Shown: positions 50,167 through 59,448, counted from the stretch's first letter. The stretch is DNA of 64,000 nucleotides from an uncultured Lachnospiraceae bacterium (GCA_947053345.1 CAMRSM010000026.1:1-64000), one strand, 5' to 3'. Numbers and translations: made by a program. The notes: generated by a model from the letters alone, not told the origin.

Positions 50167-52350
50167 ATGATACTAAAATATGATTTGTCACAAGAAAACC
50201 TGGCACTTCTTTCACTGCCGTCCGGGGAAGAAATCTGTTACTGTGTCCCCTACGATATTGACGAGAACGGGGATTTCCTCGACGATTCCTATATCGTCGC
50301 GACGCAAAAACGCATTGTCGTGCTAAGACACGGTGAGCGAAGGGAACAGTATATGCTATCCGACTGCGAGAAAATTGCCAGCGAACCCCAGATTGACTGT
50401 GGGCTTTTTCTGATCCAGATGCACGGGGAAGAACATATCATCGCCCGCTTTTCCGGGAAGCACCTATCCCGCTTTTCCTATGTGGCACGCGGGCTTATGA
50501 TGTTCCTTTCCGGGAATATGAACCTCGTGTCGAGCGACGAGTACGAACGCACCTGTCCGAAATGCCACCGCGCACTTCCGGGCACAAAGCAATGCCCGCA
50601 CTGCAGTAAGCAGGGGGGCGGTACGGCAAAACAGTTCCTTTCCATGCTGACCCCGTACAAAAAACAGCTTGCCGTAATTTTTACCGTAATGTCACTGGCT
50701 GCAATCGTCACATTGCTCAACCCCGAGATCCAGAAACACCTGATTGACGATGTTTTGTACGACCGCAAGGGTACACTGCCGCAGGCTTACTTTTTCCTAA
50801 GTATCATCTTCGGCCTGAGTATCGGCATGGTGGTGATCAATATCACCAAAGCTTATTTATGCGCGAAACTTGGATCGACTTTAAGCAAGGATCTGCGGGC
50901 AAAGCTTTACCACAAGATTCAGACACTTTCCCTTTCTTTCATCAATGACCGCCGTCCCGGCGAGTTGATGAACCGTGTCGTGCATGATACGAACCGCGTC
51001 AAGATGTTTATGGAAGATGTTTTCTGTAACATGTTCACCGTTGTCATCATGTTCGTTTTCGATATCATTTACATGCTGATCCTCGACGTGAAACTGGCGC
51101 TGATATCGTTTGCGTTCATGCCGTTCGGGCTCATACTGTCCACAGCCTTCAAAAAGAACATCCACCGCCGCTTCCACCGCCAATGGCAGAAGGACGATGA
51201 TGTGAACAGTTCCTTGCAGGACGTAATCTCCGGCATGAGCGTGGTAAAATCCTACGGTAAGGAAGCAGCCGAAGCAAAACATTTCAACGAGCTCGCAGAC
51301 TCCTTTGCCAAGATCAACAGCAAAAACGAAGTCTTTTGGGCGGTTTTCTTCCCGATGCTCTCGTTCGCGATGGGTGCCGGGGTTTATCTGATCACCTATT
51401 TCGGCGGGGTAAATGTTTTAAACGGCAGGAAATCGCCGGGAGAACTGTTGCAGTTTATCAATTACACCTCCATGCTCTACATGTACTTAAACTGGTTGAC
51501 CAACCTTCCGCGCCAGCTGATGAACCTCGTCAACAGCGTGGAGCGCATCAACGATGTCATGTCACAGGAGCCGCGCATCATTGACCGCGAAAAGGCGACA
51601 GAACTCTCCATCAACGGTTCCGTGGAATTCCGGCATGCGACCTTCGGCTATAAATCCTACAAGCCGGTGTTGGAAGATATCAAGCTCTCCATCAAACCGG
51701 GGGAAATGATCGGTCTTGTCGGCGCATCCGGTACAGGGAAATCCACAATGATCAACCTGATCATGCATTTGTATGAACTGGATGACGGCGAACTGCTGAT
51801 TGACGGCAAAGACATCCGCGATATCCGGCTGGAGAATTACCATTCCCAGATTGGGGTTGTATTACAGGAAACCTTTCTGTTCTCCGGCACGATCCTGAAC
51901 AATATCAAGTTTGCGAAGCCGGACGCAACCTATGAGGAAGTAATCCGTGCCGCGAAAATGGCGAACGCGCATGATTTCATCTGCCGCACGCCGGACGGGT
52001 ACAATACCTATGTCGGGGAACGCGGCTTCACCCTCTCCGGCGGCGAGCGTCAGCGTATTGCGATCGCACGCGCAATCTTAAACGAGCCAAAACTTCTGAT
52101 TCTCGATGAGGCGACGGCAAGCCTTGATACGGAGAGCGAGTATCTGATTCAAAAAGCGCTCGAACGCCTGACCAATGGACGGACGACATTCGCGATCGCG
52201 CACAGGCTTTCAACACTAAAGGATGCTGACCGGCTTGTGGTGATTGACGGACATAGCATTGCTGAGATAGGGACGCATAATGAGCTGATGGAACAGCAGG
52301 GGATATATTATAAGCTTGTGACAGCGCAGCTTGAAATGCAGAAAGTTTAA
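50167..52350 (+). CDS. ABC exporter with PH-like and zinc-ribbon N-terminus, second subunit
   Basis: A 727-residue half-transporter. Residues 1-118 form a soluble sensor-like domain (IVATQKRIVVLRHGERREQYML, EPQIDCGLFLIQ), followed by a zinc ribbon TCPKCHRALPGTKQCPHC (about 124-141). Six spans (about 160-450) lead to the ATPase: Walker A GASGTGKSTMINLI, signature FTLSGGERQRIAIARAI, Walker B LLILDEATASLD and H-loop IAHRLSTL. It mirrors the exporter at 46920 in domain order, so the two form a heterodimer. The AAGGAGG comes straight after a hairpin. A strong terminator follows. Confidence 0.92.
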   Translation: MILKYDLSQENLALLSLPSGEEICYCVPYDIDENGDFLDDSYIVATQKRIVVLRHGERREQYMLSDCEKIASEPQIDCGLFLIQMHGEEHIIARFSGKHLSRFSYVARGLMMFLSGNMNLVSSDEYERTCPKCHRALPGTKQCPHCSKQGGGTAKQFLSMLTPYKKQLAVIFTVMSLAAIVTLLNPEIQKHLIDDVLYDRKGTLPQAYFFLSIIFGLSIGMVVINITKAYLCAKLGSTLSKDLRAKLYHKIQTLSLSFINDRRPGELMNRVVHDTNRVKMFMEDVFCNMFTVVIMFVFDIIYMLILDVKLALISFAFMPFGLILSTAFKKNIHRRFHRQWQKDDDVNSSLQDVISGMSVVKSYGKEAAEAKHFNELADSFAKINSKNEVFWAVFFPMLSFAMGAGVYLITYFGGVNVLNGRKSPGELLQFINYTSMLYMYLNWLTNLPRQLMNLVNSVERINDVMSQEPRIIDREKATELSINGSVEFRHATFGYKSYKPVLEDIKLSIKPGEMIGLVGASGTGKSTMINLIMHLYELDDGELLIDGKDIRDIRLENYHSQIGVVLQETFLFSGTILNNIKFAKPDATYEEVIRAAKMANAHDFICRTPDGYNTYVGERGFTLSGGERQRIAIARAILNEPKLLILDEATASLDTESEYLIQKALERLTNGRTTFAIAHRLSTLKDADRLVVIDGHSIAEIGTHNELMEQQGIYYKLVTAQLEMQKV

Positions 52351-52355
52351 AAAAG

Positions 52356-52407
52356 ATGCTGCAATACTTACTGGAATTTTTTCAGACAAGTATTGCAGCA
52401 TTTTTTT
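52356..52407. terminator. Strong bidirectional rho-independent terminator
   Basis: Perfect 14-base arms ATGCTGCAATACTT (52356-52369) and AAGTATTGCAGCAT (52388-52401), followed by seven T residues on the plus strand and preceded by AAAA for the minus strand. It ends the exporter operon and probably also the minus-strand DUF1266 gene. Confidence 0.92.
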
Positions 52408-52448
52408 ATCGGTAAGCAATTCAAAAATAACAGAAGCATGTTAAAATT

Positions 52449-53645
52449 TCATGTAAACCCGATCTTTCTCTGTGCCGGCCACGGGCAGTCACGCCATTGC
52501 CCTTTCCCTTCACCGGAATCCCCAACCAAAAGGTTTGTGGCGGCATCTGCGATATATCCAAGATAACTGGCAGCGGAACTGTCACCACACAATAATTTCC
52601 ACATCAGGCCGCCAAAGAGATAGGACTGGGCAAATTCGCGCCAACTATGTAACTCCTCCACAACCTTTTGGGATAAATCCCAAAGAATGCCCGTTGCCTC
52701 GCTCTCGGTGATCCAGCCCAAAAAACTGCCCCATCGGGTAAGCATTGCCGCCCGCCCGATGTCCCATCCTGCCAAAAAACCGGGAGCATACTGTGTCTTG
52801 TAGCGATCTACAAACTTCCATGCACGCCGGACGGATTCCCGCTCCTCCTCGTCCATACTTTCATCCACTAATTCTTCCGGTGAAGCCGCCTCGCCGTATA
52901 GGCGATACCGCAGGATATAACCTTCCTGAGCCAGATAGCGGATCATACCAAGCAGATCACCGCGCCCGTCAATTCCCCATGAACGCCGCACAATCGACAC
53001 AACCTGCTGCTCCATAACAGGCACATGTGCCTCCACGTCCATTCCGTCCAAAAGGTGATTGTTGAGGGTGGAAACAATTCCCGAGAGCAAAATCCCAAAT
53101 TGCCCCCATTTCACATCGTCTTTTTGGTAAGGAATTGTTCCCGGCTCGGGCAGGGAATCCATTCGGGACATCGTTTCTTCCAGAACCGAATACAACTCTT
53201 CTTCCATCTCAGACCCAAACGAAGGTTCTTCATCCCAGTCTTCCCCATCCTCAATTTCCAACGTCTCCAACGCCGCGGCAAGAACACCCATGTCCTCCCC
53301 GAACAGTTGTCCCATCATGTTTTCCACATCGGATGCCATAACCTCTGATACTTTATCTTCCACCATCTTTTGAAGCATCTCCTCATTGACCGCCATCTGA
53401 GCCATCCCGTCCGCCCCGAAAATCTGACCGAGGATCTCCACCTGCCGCTGCATGCTGGCGTTGATCTGCTCTTCCACTTCGCCAGAAGACATCTGCCCCT
53501 CTTTTTCATGGCCGGGCACTTCATGATCCGACGCTTTCATTTTGTCCACGATTTCCCCACTTTTTTCAAATGTCTTATGTATCGCTTCCGCTGCCGCGTC
53601 TTTTCCCTTCTGCGCCCGTTCCCTGATTTCATTGATATCAAACAT
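52449..53645 (-). CDS. DUF1266 domain protein
   Basis: About 398 residues from MFDINEIRERAQKG, with AGGAGG upstream; the frame runs 20 codons further. The first half is acidic and helical (about 1-170), including a repeated MGQLFGEDMGV-type stretch, and the C-terminal half is a DUF1266 domain: DRYKTQYAPGFLAGWDIGRA, LTRWGSFLGWITESEATGIL and ELHSWREFAQSYLFGGLMW. DUF1266 is of unknown function. The gene follows a TetR regulator on the same strand after 72 bases, so it is probably that regulator's target. Confidence 0.85.
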   Translation of the reverse strand: MFDINEIRERAQKGKDAAAEAIHKTFEKSGEIVDKMKASDHEVPGHEKEGQMSSGEVEEQINASMQRQVEILGQIFGADGMAQMAVNEEMLQKMVEDKVSEVMASDVENMMGQLFGEDMGVLAAALETLEIEDGEDWDEEPSFGSEMEEELYSVLEETMSRMDSLPEPGTIPYQKDDVKWGQFGILLSGIVSTLNNHLLDGMDVEAHVPVMEQQVVSIVRRSWGIDGRGDLLGMIRYLAQEGYILRYRLYGEAASPEELVDESMDEEERESVRRAWKFVDRYKTQYAPGFLAGWDIGRAAMLTRWGSFLGWITESEATGILWDLSQKVVEELHSWREFAQSYLFGGLMWKLLCGDSSAASYLGYIADAATNLLVGDSGEGKGQWRDCPWPAQRKIGFT

Positions 53646-53717
53646 TTTTCTTCCTCCTATCTCCAAATACGCCGGAATGTGTAACCAAACATGCTGCCCG
53701 GACAAACTTCAATTCAG

Positions 53718-54347
53718 CTAATCCGCCTGTACTTGACTTTCTTGCCTTCGCTTTTCCAGGGCATCTACTATAGCATTGATCTGGAACTCAATCGTTTCAT
53801 CCGCCGCCTCCGGGACAAATAGCGGCAGGGTATCCGGAATTGCCCTGCGCACGATCATTACCGTCAGGCTCAAATTCGTGAAAAGGTTAATGGTGTCTGT
53901 ATCCGCCTTTACACCGAAAATCTCCAGAATATTGCCGAAAAGGCGCGCCTGCTTTTCTCGGAACACTTTGTAGCTTTCCTTTGACAAACGCCTGAAAATT
54001 AGCTGCTGTTCCTCGATTGTCAATATTGCGATACCATTTTTCTCACCGTAACAGCAGGAATAAAGGAATTTCCTGACCGCCTCACGCCAGCTCAAAGCAG
54101 GGTCTGACATCAGCTTCTGTACATATGCAATAATCTTCGGCTGCTGTAAATATATTGTTTCCACAACCAAATCTTCTCTTGTCGGAAAAAAAGAATAGAA
54201 AAAAGTCCGTGATATGCCAACCCTTTTATAAATCTGCTCAACGGTCGTGTGCTGTATCCCCTGCTTCACCATCAGTTCAAGGCCGACCGCAATCAGCACA
54301 TTCCGGATATTTTCCCTGTTCTTCTCCGAATAAGCTACTTTTGGCAT
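53718..54347 (-). CDS. TetR family transcriptional regulator
   Basis: A 209-residue repressor. The helix-turn-helix reads RNVLIAVGLELMVKQGIQHTTV-like, then QIYKRVGISRTFFYSFFPTREDLV. The C-terminal ligand domain has no clear similarity to named groups. The likely operator, a near palindrome, lies just upstream. It leads to the DUF1266 gene. Confidence 0.92.
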   Translation of the reverse strand: MPKVAYSEKNRENIRNVLIAVGLELMVKQGIQHTTVEQIYKRVGISRTFFYSFFPTREDLVVETIYLQQPKIIAYVQKLMSDPALSWREAVRKFLYSCCYGEKNGIAILTIEEQQLIFRRLSKESYKVFREKQARLFGNILEIFGVKADTDTINLFTNLSLTVMIVRRAIPDTLPLFVPEAADETIEFQINAIVDALEKRRQESQVQAD

Positions 54348-54367
54348 CCCGTCCTTCCTCCCAAAAT

Positions 54368-54422
54368 AAAGACAAATTTATAAATCTGTCTTTATTTTAG
54401 CATATTTGACAATATAATGCAA
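54368..54422 (-). promoter_or_regulatory. Promoter and operator of TetR gene
   Basis: On the minus strand TTGCAT (54422-54417) and TAAAAT (54399-54394) are 17 bases apart. A 26-bp near-perfect palindrome with AAAGACA and TGTCTTT arms at 54368-54393 follows the -10, one mismatch pair in the stem. Its position over the transcript start suggests TetR autorepression. Confidence 0.75.
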
Positions 54423-54479
54423 GAAAAAAGAACTCCCTTCCCGAAAACCAGTCCATCGGACTTTTCCGGAAAAGGGAGT
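54421..54479 (-). terminator. Terminator of tal-tkt operon
   Basis: ACTCCCTT (54432-54439) and AAGGGAGT (54472-54479) form the outer stem, with CCGAAAA/TTTTCCGG inside. On the minus strand it is followed by TCTTTTTTCTT. It lies about 95 bases after the transketolase stop; the remaining 54480-54572 shows no further feature. Confidence 0.85.
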
Positions 54480-54572
54480 CCCCCTTATACGCTATTATAA
54501 ACTTTCAGACTGTCCTGACATTCAGGCACATGTGCCTGCAAATGATTTACACGCTATAAATACATGACAATC

Positions 54573-56555
54573 CTATAATACTTCTTTCACTGCTGCCACA
54601 ACATTCTCTGTCGTGAAGCCGAACTTCTTAAACAGTGTCGCAGCCGGTGCCGAAGCGCCGAAGCCCTTCATCGTGATCGTCTTGCCGTCAAGCCCGACAT
54701 ACTTGCCCCAGCCGAAATCGCCGAGCGCTTCCACTGCCACTCTTGCGCGGACACCCTTCGGAAGTACCGACTCCTTGTACTCGTCGGACTGCTCCTCGAA
54801 AATGTCCATACAAGGCATGGAAACAACACGCACATCAACGCCGTCCTTCGCAAGCTGTGCTTTCGCCTCAACCGCAAGGGATACCTCGGAACCCGTGGCA
54901 ATGATGATCGCGTCCGGAACTTCCTTCGTGGAATCTTCCAGCACATAAGCACCTTTTAACGCCTCTTTGGACGATCCAGCCAACTGCGGAAGATTCTGTC
55001 TGGAGAGTACCAGCGCAGTCGGTGTTTCAATCGAAGTCACTGCGGAATACCATGCCGCGATCGTCTCGGTCGCGTCCGCCGGACGGAATACATGGAAATT
55101 CGGCATCGAACGAAGCATCGCAAGCTGCTCGATCGGCTCATGGGTCGGTCCGTCCTCACCGACACCGATGCTGTCATGCGTCAGCACGTAGGTGGTCGGA
55201 ATCTTCATGATCGAAGAAAGTCTCGCCATCGGCTTTACATAGTCGCTGAATACAAAGAAGGTCGAAACGAACGCGCGCAGGCCGTGCAGCGTCATACCAT
55301 TGCCGATTGCCGCCATCGCGAGCTCACGAACACCGAAATGCATATTCCTGCCCGCATAATCCGCCTTCGAGAAATCACCCATATCCTTCATATAGGTCTT
55401 GGTGGACGGGGAAAGGTCGGCCGCACCGCCGATAAGGTTCGGAACCTTGTCCTTCAGGCGGTTGAGCACCTGTCCGGAAAGATTGCGGGTTGCCTCAGGC
55501 TTTTCATCATATGCCCAGAAACTCTCGTCGTCGATCAGCTTCTTGGCAACCTCAAGGTCAAATTCCTCATCCCATGCCTTCTTCATCTCCGGATACTTCG
55601 CACAGTACTCCGCGAACATCTTGTTCCATGCATCCTCAACCTCAGCCTTTGCCGACGCGATATCCCTGTAATTTGCGTATACTTCATCCGGAACAAAGAA
55701 CGGTTCGTCACTTGGCCAGCCGATATTCTCCTTGAGCGCCTTTACATTGTCATCGCCCAGCGGTTCGCCGTGCGCACTCGCCTTGCCCTGTTTTGCCGGG
55801 CAGCCGAAACCGATCTGTGTCTTTACGGTGATCATCGTCGGGCGGGTCTTGTCCGCCTTTGCCTCCTTGATCGCCTTGCCGATCTCCTCGAGGTTATTGC
55901 CGTCTTCCACTACAAGCGTCTGGAAACCAAACGCCTCAAAGCGCTTCTTCACATCCTCGGTGAATGCGATATCCGTGCTGCCCTCGATCGAAATCTGGTT
56001 GGAATCATATAAAACGATCAGCTTGCCAAGCCCCAATGTGCCGGCAAGGGAAAATGCCTCTGAAGAGATACCTTCCATCATACATCCGTCGCCGCCAAGT
56101 ACGTAGGTGTAATGGTCAACAACCGGATAACCTTCCTTGTTAAACTTCGCTGCCAGATGTGCTTCCGCCGCCGCCATACCGACCGCCATACCCATACCTG
56201 CCCCAAGCGGTCCCGTCGTTGCCTCAACGCCTCTTGTATGGCGGTACTCCGGATGGCCCGGAGTCAGGGAGTCAAGCTGGCGGAACTGCATCAAGTCATC
56301 CTTTGTCAGGCCGTATCCAAACAGATGAAGAAGCGAATACAGCAAGGTAGAACCGTGACCGCCCGAAAGGATGAAACGATCCCTGTTCGGCCAATCCGGG
56401 TTCGCCGGATTGTGGTTCATATGCTTTGCCCAAAGCTCATAAGCCATCGCCGCGCTGCCAAGCGGAAGCCCCGGATGACCGGAGTTTGCCTTCTGTACGG
56501 CATCTGCTGCCAGCACGCGGATCGCGTTTACTGACATTGTATCAATATTGCTCAT
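54573..56555 (-). CDS. tkt: Transketolase
   Basis: Thiamine-diphosphate enzyme of the non-oxidative pentose phosphate pathway, transferring two-carbon units. About 660 residues from MSNIDTMSVN, chosen because GGAGG lies ten bases upstream in a family A context; the frame opens 14 codons earlier. The N-terminal motif AADAVQKANSGHPGLPLG, ThDP motif GGDGCMMEGISSEAF and DSIGVGEDGPTHEPIEQL are all present. The start region is preceded by a family A element that separates it from the transaldolase gene. It links to pentose use. Confidence 0.97.
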   Translation of the reverse strand: MSNIDTMSVNAIRVLAADAVQKANSGHPGLPLGSAAMAYELWAKHMNHNPANPDWPNRDRFILSGGHGSTLLYSLLHLFGYGLTKDDLMQFRQLDSLTPGHPEYRHTRGVEATTGPLGAGMGMAVGMAAAEAHLAAKFNKEGYPVVDHYTYVLGGDGCMMEGISSEAFSLAGTLGLGKLIVLYDSNQISIEGSTDIAFTEDVKKRFEAFGFQTLVVEDGNNLEEIGKAIKEAKADKTRPTMITVKTQIGFGCPAKQGKASAHGEPLGDDNVKALKENIGWPSDEPFFVPDEVYANYRDIASAKAEVEDAWNKMFAEYCAKYPEMKKAWDEEFDLEVAKKLIDDESFWAYDEKPEATRNLSGQVLNRLKDKVPNLIGGAADLSPSTKTYMKDMGDFSKADYAGRNMHFGVRELAMAAIGNGMTLHGLRAFVSTFFVFSDYVKPMARLSSIMKIPTTYVLTHDSIGVGEDGPTHEPIEQLAMLRSMPNFHVFRPADATETIAAWYSAVTSIETPTALVLSRQNLPQLAGSSKEALKGAYVLEDSTKEVPDAIIIATGSEVSLAVEAKAQLAKDGVDVRVVSMPCMDIFEEQSDEYKESVLPKGVRARVAVEALGDFGWGKYVGLDGKTITMKGFGASAPAATLFKKFGFTTENVVAAVKEVL

Positions 56556-56573
56556 ACCAAAAATCCTCCATAT

Positions 56574-56641
56574 TGAGTTCCGTATGCACCTTCCCACTGC
56601 CCTTTCACGGCAGAGGGAAGGTGCATACTGTTTTGAGTTCC
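56574..56641 (-). repeat. Family A intercistronic element, short form (tal-tkt)
   Basis: On the minus strand: GGAACTCAAAACAG, stem GTATGCACCTTCCC, CTGCC-GTGAAA-GGCAG loop, stem GGGAAGGTGCATAC, then GGAACTCAA and TATGGAGG, the transketolase ribosome binding site. This copy has lost the large loop but keeps the flanking AACAG and GGAACTCAA. GGAACTCAA stands on both sides as a direct repeat. Confidence 0.88.
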
Positions 56642-56653
56642 ATCTACTGCCTC

Positions 56654-57307
56654 TTACTTGCCGAAAACTGCCTCATAGTCTTTCTTGAACTTCTCGATAC
56701 CCTGATCGGTCAACGGATGCTTCGTGCACTGTACGATAACGCTGTAAGGAACCGTTGCGATATGGGCTCCTGCAAGGGCACAGTCTGTAATGTGGATCGG
56801 GTTGCGTACGCTTGCCGCGATAATCTCTGTCTCAAGACCGTAAATATCAAAAATTTCCGCGATGTTGCGGATCAGGTCGATACCCGGTGTGGAAATATCA
56901 TCAAGACGGCCGAGGAACGGGGAAACGTAAGTCGCGCCAGCCCTTGCCGCAAGCAATGCCTGGTTTGCAGAAAAAATCAGCGTGACATTTGTCTTGATAC
57001 CCTCTGCAGAAAGCACCTTCACTGCCTTTAAGCCCTCAACAGTCATCGGGATCTTAACAACCATGTTCGGATGGATCGCCGCAATCTCGCGGCCTTCCTT
57101 GATCATGCCCTCTGCGTCAACCGTCGTCGCCTTCACCTCGCCGCTGATCGGTCCATCCACGATCGAAGTGATCTCCTTGATGACTTCGTTAAAATCCCTG
57201 CCTTCCTTCGCGATGAGGGACGGGTTCGTTGTCACACCACAAATCACACCCATGTCATTTGCTTTCCGGATGTCTTCCACATTGGCTGTGTCGATAAAAA
57301 ATTTCAT
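56654..57307 (-). CDS. Transaldolase (MipB/TalC-like)
   Basis: A short transaldolase of about 217 residues from [13 protein letters not shown], which has AAAGGAGG upstream; the frame opens 31 codons earlier. The opening [35 protein letters not shown] and the Schiff-base Lys in [11 protein letters not shown] are of the TalC/fructose-6-phosphate aldolase-like subfamily. [11 protein letters not shown] is conserved. It forms an operon with transketolase, covering the non-oxidative pentose phosphate steps. Whether it is a true transaldolase or F6P aldolase cannot be settled by eye. Confidence 0.93.
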   Translation of the reverse strand: MKFFIDTANVEDIRKANDMGVICGVTTNPSLIAKEGRDFNEVIKEITSIVDGPISGEVKATTVDAEGMIKEGREIAAIHPNMVVKIPMTVEGLKAVKVLSAEGIKTNVTLIFSANQALLAARAGATYVSPFLGRLDDISTPGIDLIRNIAEIFDIYGLETEIIAASVRNPIHITDCALAGAHIATVPYSVIVQCTKHPLTDQGIEKFKKDYEAVFGK

Positions 57308-57438
57308 TTTATAAATCCTCCTTTTAAAAATATTCTCATAGCTTGTACACAGACAGAGGCATGACCCTGCCCGCTCTTTCTGCTTGGATGTTAAACCCAA
57401 ACTTTTAACAAATTGTAAAATAGTTTTACTTCTTCTAA

Positions 57439-57467
57439 ATTATACTATAATTTGCTGAAAATGGCAA
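57439..57467 (-). promoter_or_regulatory. Promoter of tal-tkt operon
   Basis: On the minus strand TTGCCA (57467-57462) and TATAAT (57444-57439) are 17 bases apart, about 130 bases before the transaldolase start. The leader has no obvious riboswitch fold. Confidence 0.75.
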
Positions 57468-57560
57468 GTGAAATATCGCTTTCCTTCGTGCAAATTGTGC
57501 GGTTTTTCCTTTAAAATGGCGTTTATGCAAGGAAAAACTGCAAGCCGGACAACACGGGAA

Positions 57561-58304
57561 TTATTCCGCCAAAACGTCCACACTTTTCTTCATTACCCAC
57601 GCGATATCGTCATTGATCACCAACTCCGCCTCGCTGTCCGCAGGCGTTACGCTCTTGTTGATCAGCACCAGATGCCTTCCGCGGAAATAATTGATCAGCC
57701 CGGCCGCCGGGTAAACTACAAGGGAAGTCCCTCCGATGATCAACATATCCGCCGCCTCGATCGCCCGCACTGCCCCGGTTATAATCTTCTGGTCAAGTCC
57801 CTCCTCGTACAGCACCACATCCGGCTTGATCCTTCCCCCGCATTTTTCACAAAATGGAACCCCTTTTGCATCATGTACATATTCCATCGGATAAAACTGA
57901 CCGCATTCCGTGCAATAATTGCGCAGTACGGATCCGTGAAGTTCGTAAACTGTCCTGCTGCCCGCCGCCTGGTGCAGTCCGTCAATGTTCTGCGTCACGA
58001 CCGCCTTGAGTTTCCCCATATCCTCAAGCTTTGCCAACGCGATATGGCAGTCGTTCGGCTTTGCCAGCGGGTAGAGCAGGTGGCTTTTGTAAAAATCATA
58101 AAATTCCTCCGGATAGCGCACATAAAACGTGTGCGATACCAACTGTTCCGGAGTCAGGTGTGTTTTTAGCTTCTGCGAAAAAATCCCCCCTGCGCTGCGG
58201 AAGTCCGGGATATTACTGGCAGTCGAAACACCCGCTCCCCCAAAGAACACAATATTGCTGCTCTCCCGGAGCATTTCAGCGAGCCGCGCTATCTTATCAT
58301 CCAT
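57561..58304 (-). CDS. NAD-dependent protein deacetylase (sirtuin)
   Basis: A 247-residue Sir2 protein of the bacterial class. GAGVSTASNIPDFRS, TQNIDGLHQAAG, and the catalytic His in VYELHGSV are present. The zinc site is CTECGQFYPM and CEKCGG (two CxxC pairs). GGTSLVVYPAAGLI and LINKS complete the NAD pocket. AAAGGAGAGG precedes the start. It removes acyl groups from lysines, probably of metabolic enzymes such as acetyl-CoA synthetase. It is monocistronic. A TGGTATAAT at 58371-58380 (minus strand) may be its -10. Confidence 0.95.
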   Translation of the reverse strand: MDDKIARLAEMLRESSNIVFFGGAGVSTASNIPDFRSAGGIFSQKLKTHLTPEQLVSHTFYVRYPEEFYDFYKSHLLYPLAKPNDCHIALAKLEDMGKLKAVVTQNIDGLHQAAGSRTVYELHGSVLRNYCTECGQFYPMEYVHDAKGVPFCEKCGGRIKPDVVLYEEGLDQKIITGAVRAIEAADMLIIGGTSLVVYPAAGLINYFRGRHLVLINKSVTPADSEAELVINDDIAWVMKKSVDVLAE

Positions 58305-58658
58305 GATTCACCCTCTCCTTTCATCTTTTATGCCCAGTTCATGACGATTTGATTCACAATTTTGCTCTATGACCATTATACCAAAGTCAGGAAGGAAAGC
58401 AAATTTTTTTACCGGAAATTACAGGATTGACAATGGAAGTAAAACATACTACGATATAGCCGGAGTAATTCGTTCCTTGCATTTGTTGGAAACCTGAAAC
58501 AGATCTTGAGAGCCGCGTTTTCAACCATCCCTAAGCAGGAACCGGCTTGCGGTATTCCCAAACCCACAGCCTCCGTAACCGAAAATATAGCAAATAGCAA
58601 AAACTAACAAATACTATGCGCAACACCGCGCAGACAGAAACACAGGAATGAGGATATT
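58305..58658 (+). other. Spacer between divergent sirtuin and TtcA-like genes
   Basis: No gene. On the minus strand, TTGCTT with a 16-base spacing to extended -10 TGGTATAAT (58379-58371) points at the sirtuin gene. Nothing certain was found for the plus-strand TtcA-like gene; AT-rich AAATATAGCAAATAGC near 58583 may contain its -10. Confidence 0.4.
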
Positions 58659-59375
58659 ATGACATTACAACAGGTAATGAGCCAAGTGCGCCGTGCACTT
58701 GACTATTATAACATGATACAGGAAAATGACCATATCGCCGTAGGCATTTCCGGCGGCAAGGACAGTCTGACACTGCTCGTTGCCCTGCACGGACTTATGC
58801 GCTTTTATCCAAAACCTTTTACGCTGCATGCCGTCACGGTTGACCTCGGCTTCGGCAATCTTGACTTTGAGTGTATCAAAGCTTTATGCGGGGAACTCGG
58901 TGTGCCATACACCATTGTGAAAACCGAAATCGCAAAAATCATATTTGAGGAGCGGAAGGAAGAAAATCCCTGTTCTCTGTGTGCCAAATTGCGCAAAGGA
59001 GCCCTGAATCATGCCATGCAGGACACAGGCTGCAACAAAATTGCTTACGCACATCACCGGGATGACGTGATCGCAACACTGTTCCTATCCCTTTTTTACG
59101 AGGGACGTTTCCAGACGATTGAGCCCGTAACCTACCTTGACCGCTGCGGGCTCACCGTCATCCGTCCGCTGCTCTTTATGAAAGAAGCGGATGTCATCGG
59201 CTTTTCCAATAAAGCGGGACTCCCGGTCGTAAAAAGCCCCTGCCCCGCCGACGGCAGGACACGCCGCCAATATATAGAGGAACTTATGCGCCGCCTCAAC
59301 CGGGAAAATCCGGGCATCCTCGAAAGAATCTTCACGGCGGTCCGCACAGGCAACCTGAACGGATGGACACCGTAG
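58659..59375 (+). CDS. TtcA-like tRNA thiolation enzyme (PP-loop ATPase)
   Basis: A 238-residue protein of the TtcA/TtuA family that adenylates tRNA bases for sulfur insertion. The PP-loop is GISGGKDSLT (near 30). Two Cys in CSLCAKLRKGALNHAM (near 105-108) and one in SPCPADGRTRR near the end are the three ligands of the iron-sulfur cluster. IAYAHHRDDVIATLFL is typical. The start has a weak GAGG before it. It is probably a 2-thiocytidine (position 32) synthetase; a related target cannot be excluded. Confidence 0.88.
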   Translation: MTLQQVMSQVRRALDYYNMIQENDHIAVGISGGKDSLTLLVALHGLMRFYPKPFTLHAVTVDLGFGNLDFECIKALCGELGVPYTIVKTEIAKIIFEERKEENPCSLCAKLRKGALNHAMQDTGCNKIAYAHHRDDVIATLFLSLFYEGRFQTIEPVTYLDRCGLTVIRPLLFMKEADVIGFSNKAGLPVVKSPCPADGRTRRQYIEELMRRLNRENPGILERIFTAVRTGNLNGWTP

Positions 59376-59448
59376 CTGGCGGCTGACTCCCCGCTGGCAC
59401 AGAAATGCAAGCCATGGAAAAAGCCATTAAAAGCTATGCAAATATTTC

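Noticed and set aside
46920-52350. Cyanophycin metabolism operon
   Set aside because: DUF1854 and ABC genes resemble those named for cyanophycin, but no synthetase or cyanophycinase is in the window, so the name is not adopted.
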